Below, piece after piece: positions 45,176 to 54,141 of a stretch of 64,000 bases of DNA. Each line of letters begins with the position of its first letter. Position 1 is the first letter of the stretch. The notes under the pieces were generated by a model, which saw only the letters and a list, made by a program, of their open reading frames with translations, was not told the origin of the DNA and searched no databases. The stretch lies in assembly GCA_946616535.1 (NCBI GenBank), contig CAMOJA010000004.1:1-64000 (forward strand). Reading direction: 5' to 3'. The position numbers and the translations under genes were made by a program. Source of the stretch: an uncultured Bacteroidales bacterium (GTDB lineage Bacteria; Bacteroidota; Bacteroidia; Bacteroidales; Paludibacteraceae).

Positions 45176-45701
45176 AGAATTTGAATGCAGCAGTTGAAAG
45201 GAACATAGAAAGAATATATTCGTCTCCTAAATTGTAACGCATTGATACTACACCATTCCGGCCTCTCATTGTAAGAATAATATTATCGACATCAAAAACA
45301 GGGGCATTTATGACGATATTCTTTATTCCTCGGGCCAGGCACTCTGACTGGACTCCGATATCACAAAGTTCACTTAAAACAGAAATTTTGTTAAACGGGA
45401 AATCGTTGTCCTGAAGCGATAACACTAATGAAGAGAAACAGGCGCGACATATACTCGAAGGCAGATACATTACCAATGTAGAGTCCGTCATATATGCATT
45501 GCAAATCTCTACGGCATTCTGTTCGCCAATCGTAATCCCCTCTAGAAAAGAGTTAACTACGTATTGCTCAAGTGTCTGTCTCACATCATTGTTATGCTCT
45601 AAAACTTTAGTTATCTTATCAATGTTATTCTTTTGGATAACCACACAGAGCACTGAAATGGCAGAGATTATCCATGATACTATGATGTATTTATGAGACA
45701 T
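45162..45701 (-). CDS. Membrane-anchored CxxC protein (thioredoxin-like?)
   Basis: From ATG 45701 the product is 179 residues with an N-terminal anchor helix (YIIVSWIISAISVLCVVIQK). LVMYLPSSICRACFSSLVLS has a CRAC motif after a strand, as in thioredoxin-like folds. A cis-proline strand is not obvious. The fragment at 48675 looks like the missing kind of C-terminus of a related protein. In the operon it could handle disulphides of the cysteine-rich NVEALA peptide. It overlaps the upstream propeller gene by 11 bases. Confidence 0.6.
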   Translation of the reverse strand: MSHKYIIVSWIISAISVLCVVIQKNNIDKITKVLEHNNDVRQTLEQYVVNSFLEGITIGEQNAVEICNAYMTDSTLVMYLPSSICRACFSSLVLSLQDNDFPFNKISVLSELCDIGVQSECLARGIKNIVINAPVFDVDNIILTMRGRNGVVSMRYNLGDEYILSMFLSTAAFKFYEAN

Positions 45702-46839
45702 CAAATTTAACTTTAATAATGAATGTCGCCCCTGGGCGATTAGGTAAGCCATATCTCTCAATCACTAATTTTTTTAGTGCATCTTTTTCTTCATCAATGC
45801 TTAGATAGCCATAATCTTCATAAGGAAAATAGATATATCCATCAGCTGAAGCAATAGAACATATGGGGGGGGCCATAATGCCTATGGATTGCCAGCGAAT
45901 TCCGCGAGTTCTATCTTTATTTATATAGTAGTTCCATGAAGCGGAATCTTTACCGAAGGCCCTAAAATACATCTCATCATTAATGAAAAACACGGATGAA
46001 ACGTTTTTAAAATAATCTAATTCAAATAATGTACTTAGGCCGTTCCACGGATTATCTTGATTTAATGAATAATACTTATTCGGAGCGTTCTTACTTCCGA
46101 AGTCAAATACAAACTGTTTCTCCGGTTTGCCGTTATGGTAAACAACCGTTGGCATCTTGGATTCTGGAGAAACTACATAAGTTGTTCCTTCACTGACCGT
46201 TGTAGGAATAGAGAAGCCCATGTCAAAGTTATACTGTGTATAATGCATTGTGTGCCCTATATTCCTGCCATCAATGCCATAAAACTCCAAACAATACCCA
46301 GACGTTGGATTAGGGATATATAATGCAAACTCTGTAGCACTCACAGGTATTATTCCCTTGACATAACCAACGTTTTTAGGAATGTCTACTTTCCCTATAA
46401 ATACACCATTTACAGCATTATACCTTAATACCGAATTATATAATTCAAGAAACCACAGTTCTTTTCCATCGGGACTTATTGCGATATCCTTGACAGACAA
46501 ATACTCTCCGGGCCCGCGTCCAACATCTCCTATCTTAATCAAATCTTCACCATCAAGTGAGACGGAAAAGACAACCCCTCCTGACAAGACAATATATCTG
46601 TCTGAAATAAGCAACTTTGTAACACCTCTAAAAGCAGTTGTGTCTTTAACGAGAGGTATTACCTCTAGTTCAGAGACGTAGGAGGACAAATTGGAAACTT
46701 CATTGGTGATGCTATTAGCCTTTAACTCAATTATAGGGATATTTTCATCATGAGAAAGATTGTTAAAACATCCCACCAAAAGTCCAGATGCGAGTACTAT
46801 TAAAAGAGTAACCTTAATACGAAACCCAATGGTTCCCAT
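45691..46839 (-). CDS. 6-bladed beta-propeller lipoprotein
   Basis: I place the start at ATG 46839, giving 382 residues with the lipoprotein signal VTLLIVLASGLLVGC. VSELEVIPLVKDTTAFRGVT, LLISDRYIVLSGG and KIGDVGRGPGEYLSVKDIAI with SPDGKELW are the classic motifs of the Bacteroidetes 6-bladed beta-propeller family. Earlier in-frame starts would overlap the NVEALA gene more deeply. The protein is probably periplasmic or surface-exposed and functionally linked to the peptide encoded just upstream. Confidence 0.9.
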   Translation of the reverse strand: MGTIGFRIKVTLLIVLASGLLVGCFNNLSHDENIPIIELKANSITNEVSNLSSYVSELEVIPLVKDTTAFRGVTKLLISDRYIVLSGGVVFSVSLDGEDLIKIGDVGRGPGEYLSVKDIAISPDGKELWFLELYNSVLRYNAVNGVFIGKVDIPKNVGYVKGIIPVSATEFALYIPNPTSGYCLEFYGIDGRNIGHTMHYTQYNFDMGFSIPTTVSEGTTYVVSPESKMPTVVYHNGKPEKQFVFDFGSKNAPNKYYSLNQDNPWNGLSTLFELDYFKNVSSVFFINDEMYFRAFGKDSASWNYYINKDRTRGIRWQSIGIMAPPICSIASADGYIYFPYEDYGYLSIDEEKDALKKLVIERYGLPNRPGATFIIKVKFDVS

Positions 46840-47131
46840 CACATGTGAAACTACCATGTACACCACATTTAATAACGTTACAAGTTTCCCAACCATAACA
46901 ACAACCTTCTGCTATTCTCCAACCATTCCAGAAGGTGCTATTACACCAAACCGCCTGTGTGTGACGCTCATGAAGCCCTCCTGGATTCTCATTTGAATAC
47001 GCCAAGGCTTCCACATCTGAGTCCATAAGAAGGCGTGATATTCTCGAAACATTGTTCGTTGAATTGAATGTCACAAACAAAGCAAGGATAAGAGTTGCAA
47101 ACAACGCGACGCATAACACATTCTTTTTCAT
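46814..47131 (-). CDS. NVEALA-family cysteine-rich secreted peptide precursor
   Basis: The 105-residue product has a hydrophobic leader (VLCVALFATLILALFVTFN) and the motif DVEALA at 39-44, the mark of NVEALA proteins. The remaining 60 residues are Trp-, Gly- and Cys-rich with cysteines at 63, 77, 78, 84, 89 and 97, likely to form three disulphides. It ends HWVSY. Its gene lies between tolC and the propeller/RND genes, so I infer it is the exported cargo. Whether it is a signal, toxin or adhesin is unknown. Confidence 0.85.
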   Translation of the reverse strand: MKKNVLCVALFATLILALFVTFNSTNNVSRISRLLMDSDVEALAYSNENPGGLHERHTQAVWCNSTFWNGWRIAEGCCYGWETCNVIKCGVHGSFTCDGNHWVSY

Positions 47132-47143
47132 TGTAATTGATAT

Positions 47144-48613
47144 TTAATTAGTTGTTAATTCATCCTCATTGATCAAGATGTCTTCTCCAGTGAAGACATC
47201 GAATAACGAAAATAGCCTAAGATTGTAGTAATATATCCAATACTTACCAAGGTCAGTGATATACTGTACATTTGCCGTATCACTTTCGGCACGAGCGGTA
47301 TTAAGTTCTATAACAGTTGCACTTCCTTCACGAAACTTATCCATCACTAAACTATAACGTTCCGTCGCGATAGTAGATGCACGACGAGATACAGCACATT
47401 GTCGGCGTTGGTTATTGAACTGACCTACTGCAGTAAAGACCTTTCTACGAAAAGCATTCTCGTCTTGTTCCACCTGAGCTTTGGAAACTTCTTCAGCTGC
47501 CTTTGCCTTCTCTATTCGACCACGAGCTTGCCCCCAATCGAAGATAGGGAGACTAAAACTCAACCCAAAGACCTCCTGGTCAAGAGGTCGTTTATAAGTT
47601 TCGAGAAAAGATGGCCCCGACTTTGAAAGTCCGAATCTCGCATTAAAACTCATTGTAACTCCCCTTTGAGCATTGGCCTTAGCTACTTCAGACCGAGCTT
47701 TAAGTAGCTTTATATCATTGTCCAGCAAGAAAGAAGAATTTGCATAAACTTTTTCAAGTACAAGATCATAATCCACAATTGTTTCCGGCAAATCATCTTC
47801 CAGAATAGGAATAATCTCTGTAGACTCATCATATCCCAAAAGAGAATTCAATTCCATCATAGTTTCGCGCACTAAGATTGCGCACTCATTGATTGCAATA
47901 CTGTCGTTAAGCGCGCGTAGCTCTAACTGAAGATAATCGTCACGAGTTATTGTGCCCAACGCCAGACGTTGCGCTGCAACATCCCTCATACTTAAAGTGT
48001 TATCAAAATTCAGATGAGCTGTTTCTTCATTCTGCATAGCTTTAAGGAGATTAAACCAAGCCCTAACAACATTCAATGATACTTGCTCCATCGATTCCAA
48101 ATACTTTCGGCGACCTTTTTCATATTCTTTAGGCTCAATGAGTTTATCCCATTTGAATTTGTTATAGGCAAATAGTGGTTGTTCATAAGATATCGTTATG
48201 GGCTGGGTGTACCAAGTAACTGCGGCATTACCCCCAAACTGATCGATACGATTAATGTCCGTGTAGATAGAAAGAGTTCCTCCGGTAAAAGTAATGTTCT
48301 GTCGTGCCTGAATACCAATCCCGTTCTGCATGTTGTATGAACTCACATAATGTAAACTACCATCACCGGGACTTTGGAGGAGCGACAGAGATCTGTTGAA
48401 GTTCCCTATATTACCATAAAGGTATAATGACGGAAGGCGGCTGGCTTGATAGGCCTTCCATGCCCAATATGTTGAAATAAAGGACTGCTTAGCTTCCAGC
48501 GCCTGCACAGAAGAATATCTTGCCACAGTAATTGCCTCCAACATAGTCATCTCTTGAGAGTAAGATATGAAACAAGTCATCATCAGTGGGAATAACAAAA
48601 AGATTTTTTTCAT
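47144..48613 (-). CDS. TolC-family outer membrane channel
   Basis: From ATG 48613 the product is about 489 residues with a signal peptide (KKIFLLFPLMMTCFISYSQE). Two helical repeats of the OEP family follow: YLESMEQVSLNVVRAWFNLL with ALGTITRDDYLQLELRALND, and FDWGQARGRIEKAKAAEEVS with FREGSATVIELNTARAESDT. It would form the outer-membrane exit for the RND pair encoded downstream. It is the first complete gene of the export operon, 12 bases before the NVEALA gene. Confidence 0.93.
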   Translation of the reverse strand: MKKIFLLFPLMMTCFISYSQEMTMLEAITVARYSSVQALEAKQSFISTYWAWKAYQASRLPSLYLYGNIGNFNRSLSLLQSPGDGSLHYVSSYNMQNGIGIQARQNITFTGGTLSIYTDINRIDQFGGNAAVTWYTQPITISYEQPLFAYNKFKWDKLIEPKEYEKGRRKYLESMEQVSLNVVRAWFNLLKAMQNEETAHLNFDNTLSMRDVAAQRLALGTITRDDYLQLELRALNDSIAINECAILVRETMMELNSLLGYDESTEIIPILEDDLPETIVDYDLVLEKVYANSSFLLDNDIKLLKARSEVAKANAQRGVTMSFNARFGLSKSGPSFLETYKRPLDQEVFGLSFSLPIFDWGQARGRIEKAKAAEEVSKAQVEQDENAFRRKVFTAVGQFNNQRRQCAVSRRASTIATERYSLVMDKFREGSATVIELNTARAESDTANVQYITDLGKYWIYYYNLRLFSLFDVFTGEDILINEDELTTN

Positions 48614-48674
48614 AAGTGTATGCTTAAACTTATAATACAATCCCCTCCGAGACTCATAGAATCATTGGAAATGC

Positions 48675-48911
48675 TTACAAAGGAAGATTGTTATGACCCA
48701 TCTCAAAGAACTGCCTTAATAGTTCTTGAATCTTGACGTTTTGCAAATTGCCTATTAGTACAGGCACTCCATCGGGATTTACTAAGAATCTATGGAATCT
48801 TTTATCTTCAGGAATAGCACCTTTATTATTAATTCTAAATGAAAAATCTTTATCATACCAAATCGGGAAATCTGACTCTCGACTGGTAATGAGCCACTCC
48901 GTCAGTCCCAA
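48675..48911 (-). pseudogene. C-terminal fragment of a thioredoxin-like envelope protein
   Basis: The 78 codons include FSFRINNKGAIPEDKRFHRF and LVNPDGVPVLIGNLQNVKIQ. They match the end of the small CRAC/CxxC proteins that accompany 6-bladed propellers in Bacteroidetes (cis-Pro-containing strand VPVLIG). The N-terminal half with the CxxC motif is absent and no proper start is present. It suggests an older copy of this gene arrangement was overwritten at the right duplication edge. Confidence 0.55.
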
Positions 48912-49033
48912 TGATATTTATTAGTTATGTGCTGCCAAAGAGTATTTGACCAAATCTATCTTACCAATGATAATTATAAGCGGATTCATCTACAAAAGAT
49001 GAATTATAATGAGAGAATGCCTATTTATGAGTT

Positions 49034-49420
49034 CTAAAAGATCTCGAGTTCTCCTTGATAACCTCCTCCCTCTGATAAGACAAATGTGATATGGTATAAA
49101 CCGCAGCCACCATAAATAGGTAGAACAGTTGCCCCTAAACTCGAATCCACTTCAAAGTCGGCACTAGATCCAGTATCATTATTTGTAACCGTAATGTTTA
49201 CATCACCAATATCCTGAAGGAATTGAATATATATTGATGACGAAAAATCATCATAGAACGCCTGAATAGGAATAAACACTTGAGAGCGATGCTCCCGTCC
49301 GGTTTCAATAGTGTCGTCTAATACCCGAATAGGGATGAATTGCTGGTCCTCATAACTAGATGACCAAGAAACCTCTGCTCCGAAGAAGAGGATAAATAAT
49401 AATAGTACAAATCTTTTCAT
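49034..49420 (-). CDS. DUF3244 small secreted protein, copy B
   Basis: This 128-residue paralogue of 29954 has the same signal peptide. The few changes are confined to the C-terminal half (NNDTGSSADFEV versus NIDTGYSADFDV; GCGLYH versus GCGIYH). TAACTTTG is conserved at 49451-49444. It is followed upstream by an intact TPR regulator gene, so this is the parental arrangement from which copy A derives. Confidence 0.85.
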   Translation of the reverse strand: MKRFVLLLFILFFGAEVSWSSSYEDQQFIPIRVLDDTIETGREHRSQVFIPIQAFYDDFSSSIYIQFLQDIGDVNITVTNNDTGSSADFEVDSSLGATVLPIYGGCGLYHITFVLSEGGGYQGELEIF

Positions 49421-50026
49421 AACTGTGCGTATAGGGGTTTGCACAAAGTTACGATGATATAGTACAAAAGTAGTATGTTCTCAGTCTTAACGAGCTTCTG
49501 GCTAAATGCTTGAGAATAAGATAATTACAACGATGTTAAGAAGTCTAGTCTTAACAGCATGCTTAACGTATTAATAATCAATACAATTGTAGCCGACAAA
49601 GTTAAGACAATAATAATCTTCACTGAATAAACTGTAGATAGAAGTCTTTATAAGGAGAAGAAAGACTGGATATAGTACCCTTAAGACGATTCTTCTTAGT
49701 ATATACAGTTCCGACTGAATATCCCGTTAAGTTAGAGATTGTGGTCGCATCAAAACCAACAATGATATACATCAGAAAATGGAAGTCAAGTTCTTTGTGA
49801 TTTGGAAGATCCGTACGCAGTTTATACATGATGTTGTCAAGTGAGTTATTGACTAATGACATGAATCTATCTTGCGAATCCTTATCATTGATGATAATAT
49901 CTAACTGACGCATTGCCTCATCATAGAGAACCTCCTTTCGGTCTTTCTTAATTGGAGATAAGTATGCAGCACACAAATCATTAAGCGTCTTGTATTGGGC
50001 TTTATACATAGATGCATATTGTCTCC
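49035..50026 (-). repeat. Direct repeat of about 990 bp, right copy
   Basis: Partner of 29955-30946. Here the repeat lies inside complete genes, showing that this is the donor-like copy. Similarity stops at GTCTCCTCAGG near 50026, within the regulator gene. Confidence 0.92.
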
Positions 50027-51323
50027 TCAGGTCAAACAATGCAGCATCTTTTTCTGCCAGTTGAGCATTTATCTGGGTTGTCTTTGCATTCTGTAAATCC
50101 AGCATCCGTTGCGACTCGAGATGAAGTGATGACAACTCATCAATACGTTTATTGAATGATGCCCTCCTGTTAAGATACAGGAGAACTAACATAACAAATA
50201 TTACCAACGAAACTATCAGGATTAGGTATACCCGCTGTTTTGCCATCCCGTTTTCAATTTTCAACATGTCGGTTTTCGCTCTCAAATAGTCTCTTTGAGA
50301 TCGTAGCAATGATTGGTTCAAAGAAGAGAGGACTATAGAATCTTGAACGAGTACAGACTGTTCAAGATCTGCAATTGCTTCCTTATAGTGTCCTTGTTCC
50401 CTGAGAATCCTATACCTCCATAGCTTAAGAATTGCTTGATTATCATGGAATGATTCCAATTGTCTTAGAATATCATTGGCCACTGATTCTTCTCCGATAA
50501 ACTGTAACGCATATGCGTAAATGCAATACGCTTCTGTTGTCATCGTTTCAGGATTGTTAGTGGCAATACTGTTAAGGATTTCTATGCTTTTTCTTGGTTC
50601 GGGGTTCGGCTTTCGAATAAGGTCTTTTGCATAACTTATCCTTCTTCTTATGAAAGAGAGAGAATCATATACTGGCATTGCGAAGAAAGCCTGATACGCA
50701 TTCTCGGCATCCTCATACCTTTGCATATTACCATAGCAAGAAGCTATATGCCCAGTAATATACCAGACTCCAACACTGTCTCCTGCCATATTCCCATATG
50801 TGAATGCATCTAAAGCATATTGCAATTCTTGCTCCTCATTGTGATTCTTTGAAAAAATAGTAGAAATAGCAGAGTTTATCAGTTCTTTATAATAGTTGTT
50901 TGTCACTTTGGACGAATCTTCCAAAGCAAGAAGATAATTATACATGGCACGATCATCCTCTCCTCTGTTTGCGTATATGCATCCTTGGTAAAAGAATGCT
51001 TTCATTTTTTGTGTTGATGTGCCATGCTTAGAATAATACTCAATAGCAGGATGAATAATAGCAAGATTAGTAGTATCTATGTAATTCTTATCAAGGGCTA
51101 TTGAGTACAATAATGAATACTTTGCTTTTGAGGAATTTGTTTTCAGTTCCAATGTATCAATATTCCTCAAAACCGTTAGTGCACTGTCCGGATGCTCTTG
51201 AATATAGGTTTCAATATCGTCCAACAACATTCTTGTTGAATCTTGAAAGCATGAATATAGAAGAAATGTTGATGACACTATCAGTATCAAACCTTTCCGC
51301 CAAAAGCTATTATTGAATATCAT
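49620..51323 (-). CDS. TPR membrane regulator with C-terminal HTH-like region
   Basis: The 567-residue protein has a lipoprotein-like N-terminus (SSTFLLYSC). Eight or so TPR hairpins follow (KMKAFFYQGCIYANRGEDDR, AMYNYLLALEDSSK). A membrane helix (VYLILIVSLVIFVMLVLLYL), a coiled coil (RMLDLQNAKTTQINAQLAEK) and a cytosolic C-terminus complete it. The last part has TTISNLTGYSVGTVYTKKNR, LuxR-like in pattern. Such Bacteroidetes proteins sense periplasmic cues and act on nearby genes. The DUF3244 gene 200 bases downstream is a likely target. Confidence 0.8.
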   Translation of the reverse strand: MIFNNSFWRKGLILIVSSTFLLYSCFQDSTRMLLDDIETYIQEHPDSALTVLRNIDTLELKTNSSKAKYSLLYSIALDKNYIDTTNLAIIHPAIEYYSKHGTSTQKMKAFFYQGCIYANRGEDDRAMYNYLLALEDSSKVTNNYYKELINSAISTIFSKNHNEEQELQYALDAFTYGNMAGDSVGVWYITGHIASCYGNMQRYEDAENAYQAFFAMPVYDSLSFIRRRISYAKDLIRKPNPEPRKSIEILNSIATNNPETMTTEAYCIYAYALQFIGEESVANDILRQLESFHDNQAILKLWRYRILREQGHYKEAIADLEQSVLVQDSIVLSSLNQSLLRSQRDYLRAKTDMLKIENGMAKQRVYLILIVSLVIFVMLVLLYLNRRASFNKRIDELSSLHLESQRMLDLQNAKTTQINAQLAEKDAALFDLRRQYASMYKAQYKTLNDLCAAYLSPIKKDRKEVLYDEAMRQLDIIINDKDSQDRFMSLVNNSLDNIMYKLRTDLPNHKELDFHFLMYIIVGFDATTISNLTGYSVGTVYTKKNRLKGTISSLSSPYKDFYLQFIQ

Positions 51324-51474
51324 AGCAAGTAATCATTAAGTATAAAGCAATCCATATCTTTTAGAATCCTGGATATTATATATACGATTTATTGATGACT
51401 TATTTCCTATTATTAAGAGTTTGAGAGTTTGATTCAGCAAAGAATTAGTTTGATTTTTAGCGGTTCAATTCTGT

Positions 51475-52296
51475 TTAATCAAGTCGTTTGGCTTTATTCA
51501 CATCATTCATCCCCAGCGTCATGACATAGTTCCTAGCTCCTCCTTTCTCGTAGAAGTAAATCCGGAACACCTGGCCTCGCGTCAGGGACACTTTGTCGAA
51601 GGTAAAGACCATCTTCCCGGTGGTATCCGGGGCGGTTACACCAAGTCCGTAAGATTGTTTTGGGAAGACGGCTTTCTCGTACTGGAGTCCGCGCTTGGTG
51701 CGGCGCTTGCTTTCCACGGAGAAACGCGGGGCTGAGAGACCGTAGCCGACGGCAGACCCATTGTGCAGGGAGATCAGGAGGAAGAGAACGTCATCCTTAT
51801 AGAAGATGTTCTCGCAGCGGATGCCTATGTCGTATGCGCTTGTGGCCAGGTGGTAAAGTTCAGGTTTCATATTCACGAGCTTATCGAATTCAAGGGGAGA
51901 TGATGCCGACGGAGCCCCGTCGGCATGGATGGGAGATGAGAAAGAAAAAGGTGATTCGGCTTCGCTGATGGCAGGAATGCGCGTGTCGATGTCCAGACGG
52001 GAAGGGTGCTCACGGTATGCCACAAGGAAAGTGTGCATCGCCCCGCTACTCTCCAGGCAGGACATCGTTGTGACGGTCTGGAAAGGCTCCCGTGCCTTGA
52101 CGGCCACGAAGTCCTTGCTGCCGTCCACGATCTTAGCAACGATATCCCGGGAGCCGAGGTTCACGTACTTCAACTCTGAGGCAAAGCTCAGGTGCACCAC
52201 CTGTGAGGTCGATATAAAAAGCGTATCTGGGGCCTGTGCAAGGCCGATTCCGGAGCATAGCCACCCAAAGGCCAGGGTCAAAATCAGTCGTCTCAT
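51475..52296 (-). CDS. traN: Conjugative transfer protein TraN (DUF4138)
   Basis: The 273-residue protein has a signal peptide (LILTLAFGWLCSGIGLAQAP) and then VVHLSFASELKYVNLGSRDI, typical of CTnDOT TraN. SLHNGSAVGYGLSAPRFSVE and LTRGQVFRIYFYEKGGARNY are also conserved. It is a periplasmic component (VirB9-like) of the Bacteroidetes type IV secretion apparatus. It overlaps traM by 4 bases. No traO-Q follows; the next gene is the unrelated TPR regulator, so the transfer operon is cut short here. Confidence 0.9.
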   Translation of the reverse strand: MRRLILTLAFGWLCSGIGLAQAPDTLFISTSQVVHLSFASELKYVNLGSRDIVAKIVDGSKDFVAVKAREPFQTVTTMSCLESSGAMHTFLVAYREHPSRLDIDTRIPAISEAESPFSFSSPIHADGAPSASSPLEFDKLVNMKPELYHLATSAYDIGIRCENIFYKDDVLFLLISLHNGSAVGYGLSAPRFSVESKRRTKRGLQYEKAVFPKQSYGLGVTAPDTTGKMVFTFDKVSLTRGQVFRIYFYEKGGARNYVMTLGMNDVNKAKRLD

Positions 52297-53384
52297 TTTC
52301 TTTCAGATTTAACCAGATAAAACTCATATCCACTTACAACAGAAACGGATACCTCGCCGGAAGCGGAACGGGCGATGGAGGCGCCGGTACGGATGACAGT
52401 GGACGCCAGGTCTCCGACCAGCCCGCCGAAGGTAGTACCGGCCGTGGAGATGGCATCATTCCCTGCCTGCTTCGCTCCCTTGGAGGCCGATGTCTCCGGG
52501 CAGTAGATGCCCTGCAGGCCGTCTGTGTCGTAGGCGTCCAGTGCCAGCGGGATGATACGGCCATTCATTTCCAGGGAACGCACTTGAAGTTCCAGCCGGT
52601 CCCCAATCTTGCAGATGGCGGCAAGGTGCGTATTGGCAGGAATCCGCACCCCGCCTTCCACATAATCTTCCAGCAGTCGCAACGTAACCCGCTGACCGGA
52701 TTTCAGTTTTTGGTCACGCACAAACATGCATTTGAAGGGGCGCTTGGCTCCTTCATACTGCACGGCCACATCTTCGAAACCATCGTCCAGAGATGAGATA
52801 ATCCCATCTGACGAGCCAACTGAGGAAAGGTCAATGGAGGCGGGCTCAGCCATAGAGTCACCCCCGACCTGATCGGGGGTATCTTCCCCAGAAGCACCAC
52901 CCGTCAACACATCCAGCACCATTTCGGCACGCTGTCGGTCATAGTCCAGGCGCTCCTGCGGCGTCATCGGCCGAGATGAAGATCCACCACCTCCGGAAGA
53001 GCGCCGAGGCTCCGGCGAAGAGGATGTCGGCGGCTCCCCGAACACCCTGCTCACCCGGGCATCATCACTATCGGCAGCATTCGATGCCGCCCCTCCAAAA
53101 ACAGTCCCAGAGGAAGGCTCCTTGGAGACAAGCGAGATATCCTCTTCATCGGCCATCCGTGCTCCCAACTGGTCGAAGTAATCGTCCGTGGATATCAGCC
53201 CACGGTAAGCGTCCGACTTGCTGTCGGCCATCTCCTGAGCTACGCCGTCGTTGATGGTCTGCGTCACGCTCTCATCGGCCTCTTCCTTCTTTCCAAAGGG
53301 GATGAAAGAGACAACCAGAAGCCCCAGAAGAACGACTGTTGCCACAATCATCAGAATCAAAGTCTTTTTCTTGTCAAGTTCCAT
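52293..53384 (-). CDS. traM: Conjugative transfer protein TraM (VirB10-like)
   Basis: The 363-residue protein has an N-terminal membrane helix (LILMIVATVVLLGLLVVSFI), a long Ser/Asp-rich linker and a C-terminal domain. That domain contains LKSGQRVTLRLLEDYVEGGV and IPANTHLAAICKIGDRLELQ, as in Bacteroidetes TraM. It spans the periplasm in the transfer channel. A palindromic repeat is inserted in frame in the linker (52857-52884, peptide EDTPDQVGGD). It starts 4 bases after the short traL-like ORF. Confidence 0.92.
   Translation of the reverse strand: MELDKKKTLILMIVATVVLLGLLVVSFIPFGKKEEADESVTQTINDGVAQEMADSKSDAYRGLISTDDYFDQLGARMADEEDISLVSKEPSSGTVFGGAASNAADSDDARVSRVFGEPPTSSSPEPRRSSGGGGSSSRPMTPQERLDYDRQRAEMVLDVLTGGASGEDTPDQVGGDSMAEPASIDLSSVGSSDGIISSLDDGFEDVAVQYEGAKRPFKCMFVRDQKLKSGQRVTLRLLEDYVEGGVRIPANTHLAAICKIGDRLELQVRSLEMNGRIIPLALDAYDTDGLQGIYCPETSASKGAKQAGNDAISTAGTTFGGLVGDLASTVIRTGASIARSASGEVSVSVVSGYEFYLVKSERK
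52857..52884 (-). repeat. In-frame palindromic element in traM
   Basis: The minus strand reads AGATACCCCCGATCAGGTCG then GGGGTGAC. It shares the CCC-GRT-CAR-GYC-GGG core and reading frame with the traG copies at 55998 and 57753, although the arms differ in sequence. Confidence 0.65.
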
Positions 53385-53388
53385 ACTG

Positions 53389-53505
53389 TCAATGAATTAA
53401 ACTCAGCGCCCGATACAGATACCAGATGGCGGCGCCTACCATCAGGGCAATTCCCACATACACGCCAATCCGAACGAAGTATGAATCATTCTTTATCTCT
53501 TTCAT
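53389..53505 (-). CDS. traL: Short TraL-like membrane protein
   Basis: The 38-codon ORF encodes a product that starts MKEIKNDSYFVRIGVYVGIA, continues as one membrane helix and ends ALSLIH. Its ATG overlaps the traK stop (ATGA), the usual coupling in this operon, and it lies between traK and traM where TraL is expected. CTnDOT-type TraL proteins are longer, so this may be a reduced form. The reading is clear; the name rests on position and size. Confidence 0.65.
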   Translation of the reverse strand: MKEIKNDSYFVRIGVYVGIALMVGAAIWYLYRALSLIH

Positions 53506-54137
53506 CGCTTCCGAGTCTCCACAAGATTATTCTCCACCACCTTGAACTTTTCGATGATAAGCCCGTGCGGGTTCACATCGGAGCGACCGGCATTGATAAG
53601 TTGACAGGTGCTCACAAAGGAGTATTGCGAAACTGTGCTTTCGCGCACCACATACTGCCGGGCATAGGTTTTTACCTGATAGGGGTATGCCGTCGAGACG
53701 AACTTCACCGAATCCACTATCATCTGCTGTGAGATGTTGGCCGATACCAGACGCGAATAGTAACCCTTCTCTGCAAGGTCCTGAGAGTATTCGTAGGCAC
53801 TCCTGTCAGCCAGGTTGAAAGCGCGGTCCAGATTCTCCTGAATGGTCTGTTTCTGGGGTGAAAGGGTGAACATCAGTTCATGAAAGCGCGTCACATGGTC
53901 ACGAATCTCCACATCCTTGGAGAGAATCGCATCCGTCTGAAGCGCCAGCAGCAGGGACTTCCCCTGGTCCAGCACATAAATCTTCTGCCGCTGCTTCTCG
54001 GCATAAGTAAATGCCGATACGCCCACGATAAGTGCAAAAAGCAACGACCCGGCCACAGTCACTATACTCAGAGAAGACACTCTCTTGAAGCTCTTCTCGA
54101 TGTCCTTTGTCATAGATAGAATCTTATTCATAGTCAT
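53502..54137 (-). CDS. traK: Conjugative transfer protein TraK
   Basis: The 211-residue protein has one N-terminal helix (LSIVTVAGSLLFALIVGVSA). Conserved TraK features follow: YAEKQRQKIYVLDQGKSLLL, VRDHVTRFHELMF-type text (here EIRDHVTRFHELMFTLSPQK), and VDSVKFVSTAYPYQVKTYAR. It is a VirB8-like bitopic inner-membrane part of the transfer machine. It starts 4 bases after traJ ends. Confidence 0.94.
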   Translation of the reverse strand: MTMNKILSMTKDIEKSFKRVSSLSIVTVAGSLLFALIVGVSAFTYAEKQRQKIYVLDQGKSLLLALQTDAILSKDVEIRDHVTRFHELMFTLSPQKQTIQENLDRAFNLADRSAYEYSQDLAEKGYYSRLVSANISQQMIVDSVKFVSTAYPYQVKTYARQYVVRESTVSQYSFVSTCQLINAGRSDVNPHGLIIEKFKVVENNLVETRKR

Positions 54138-54141
54138 TTAC

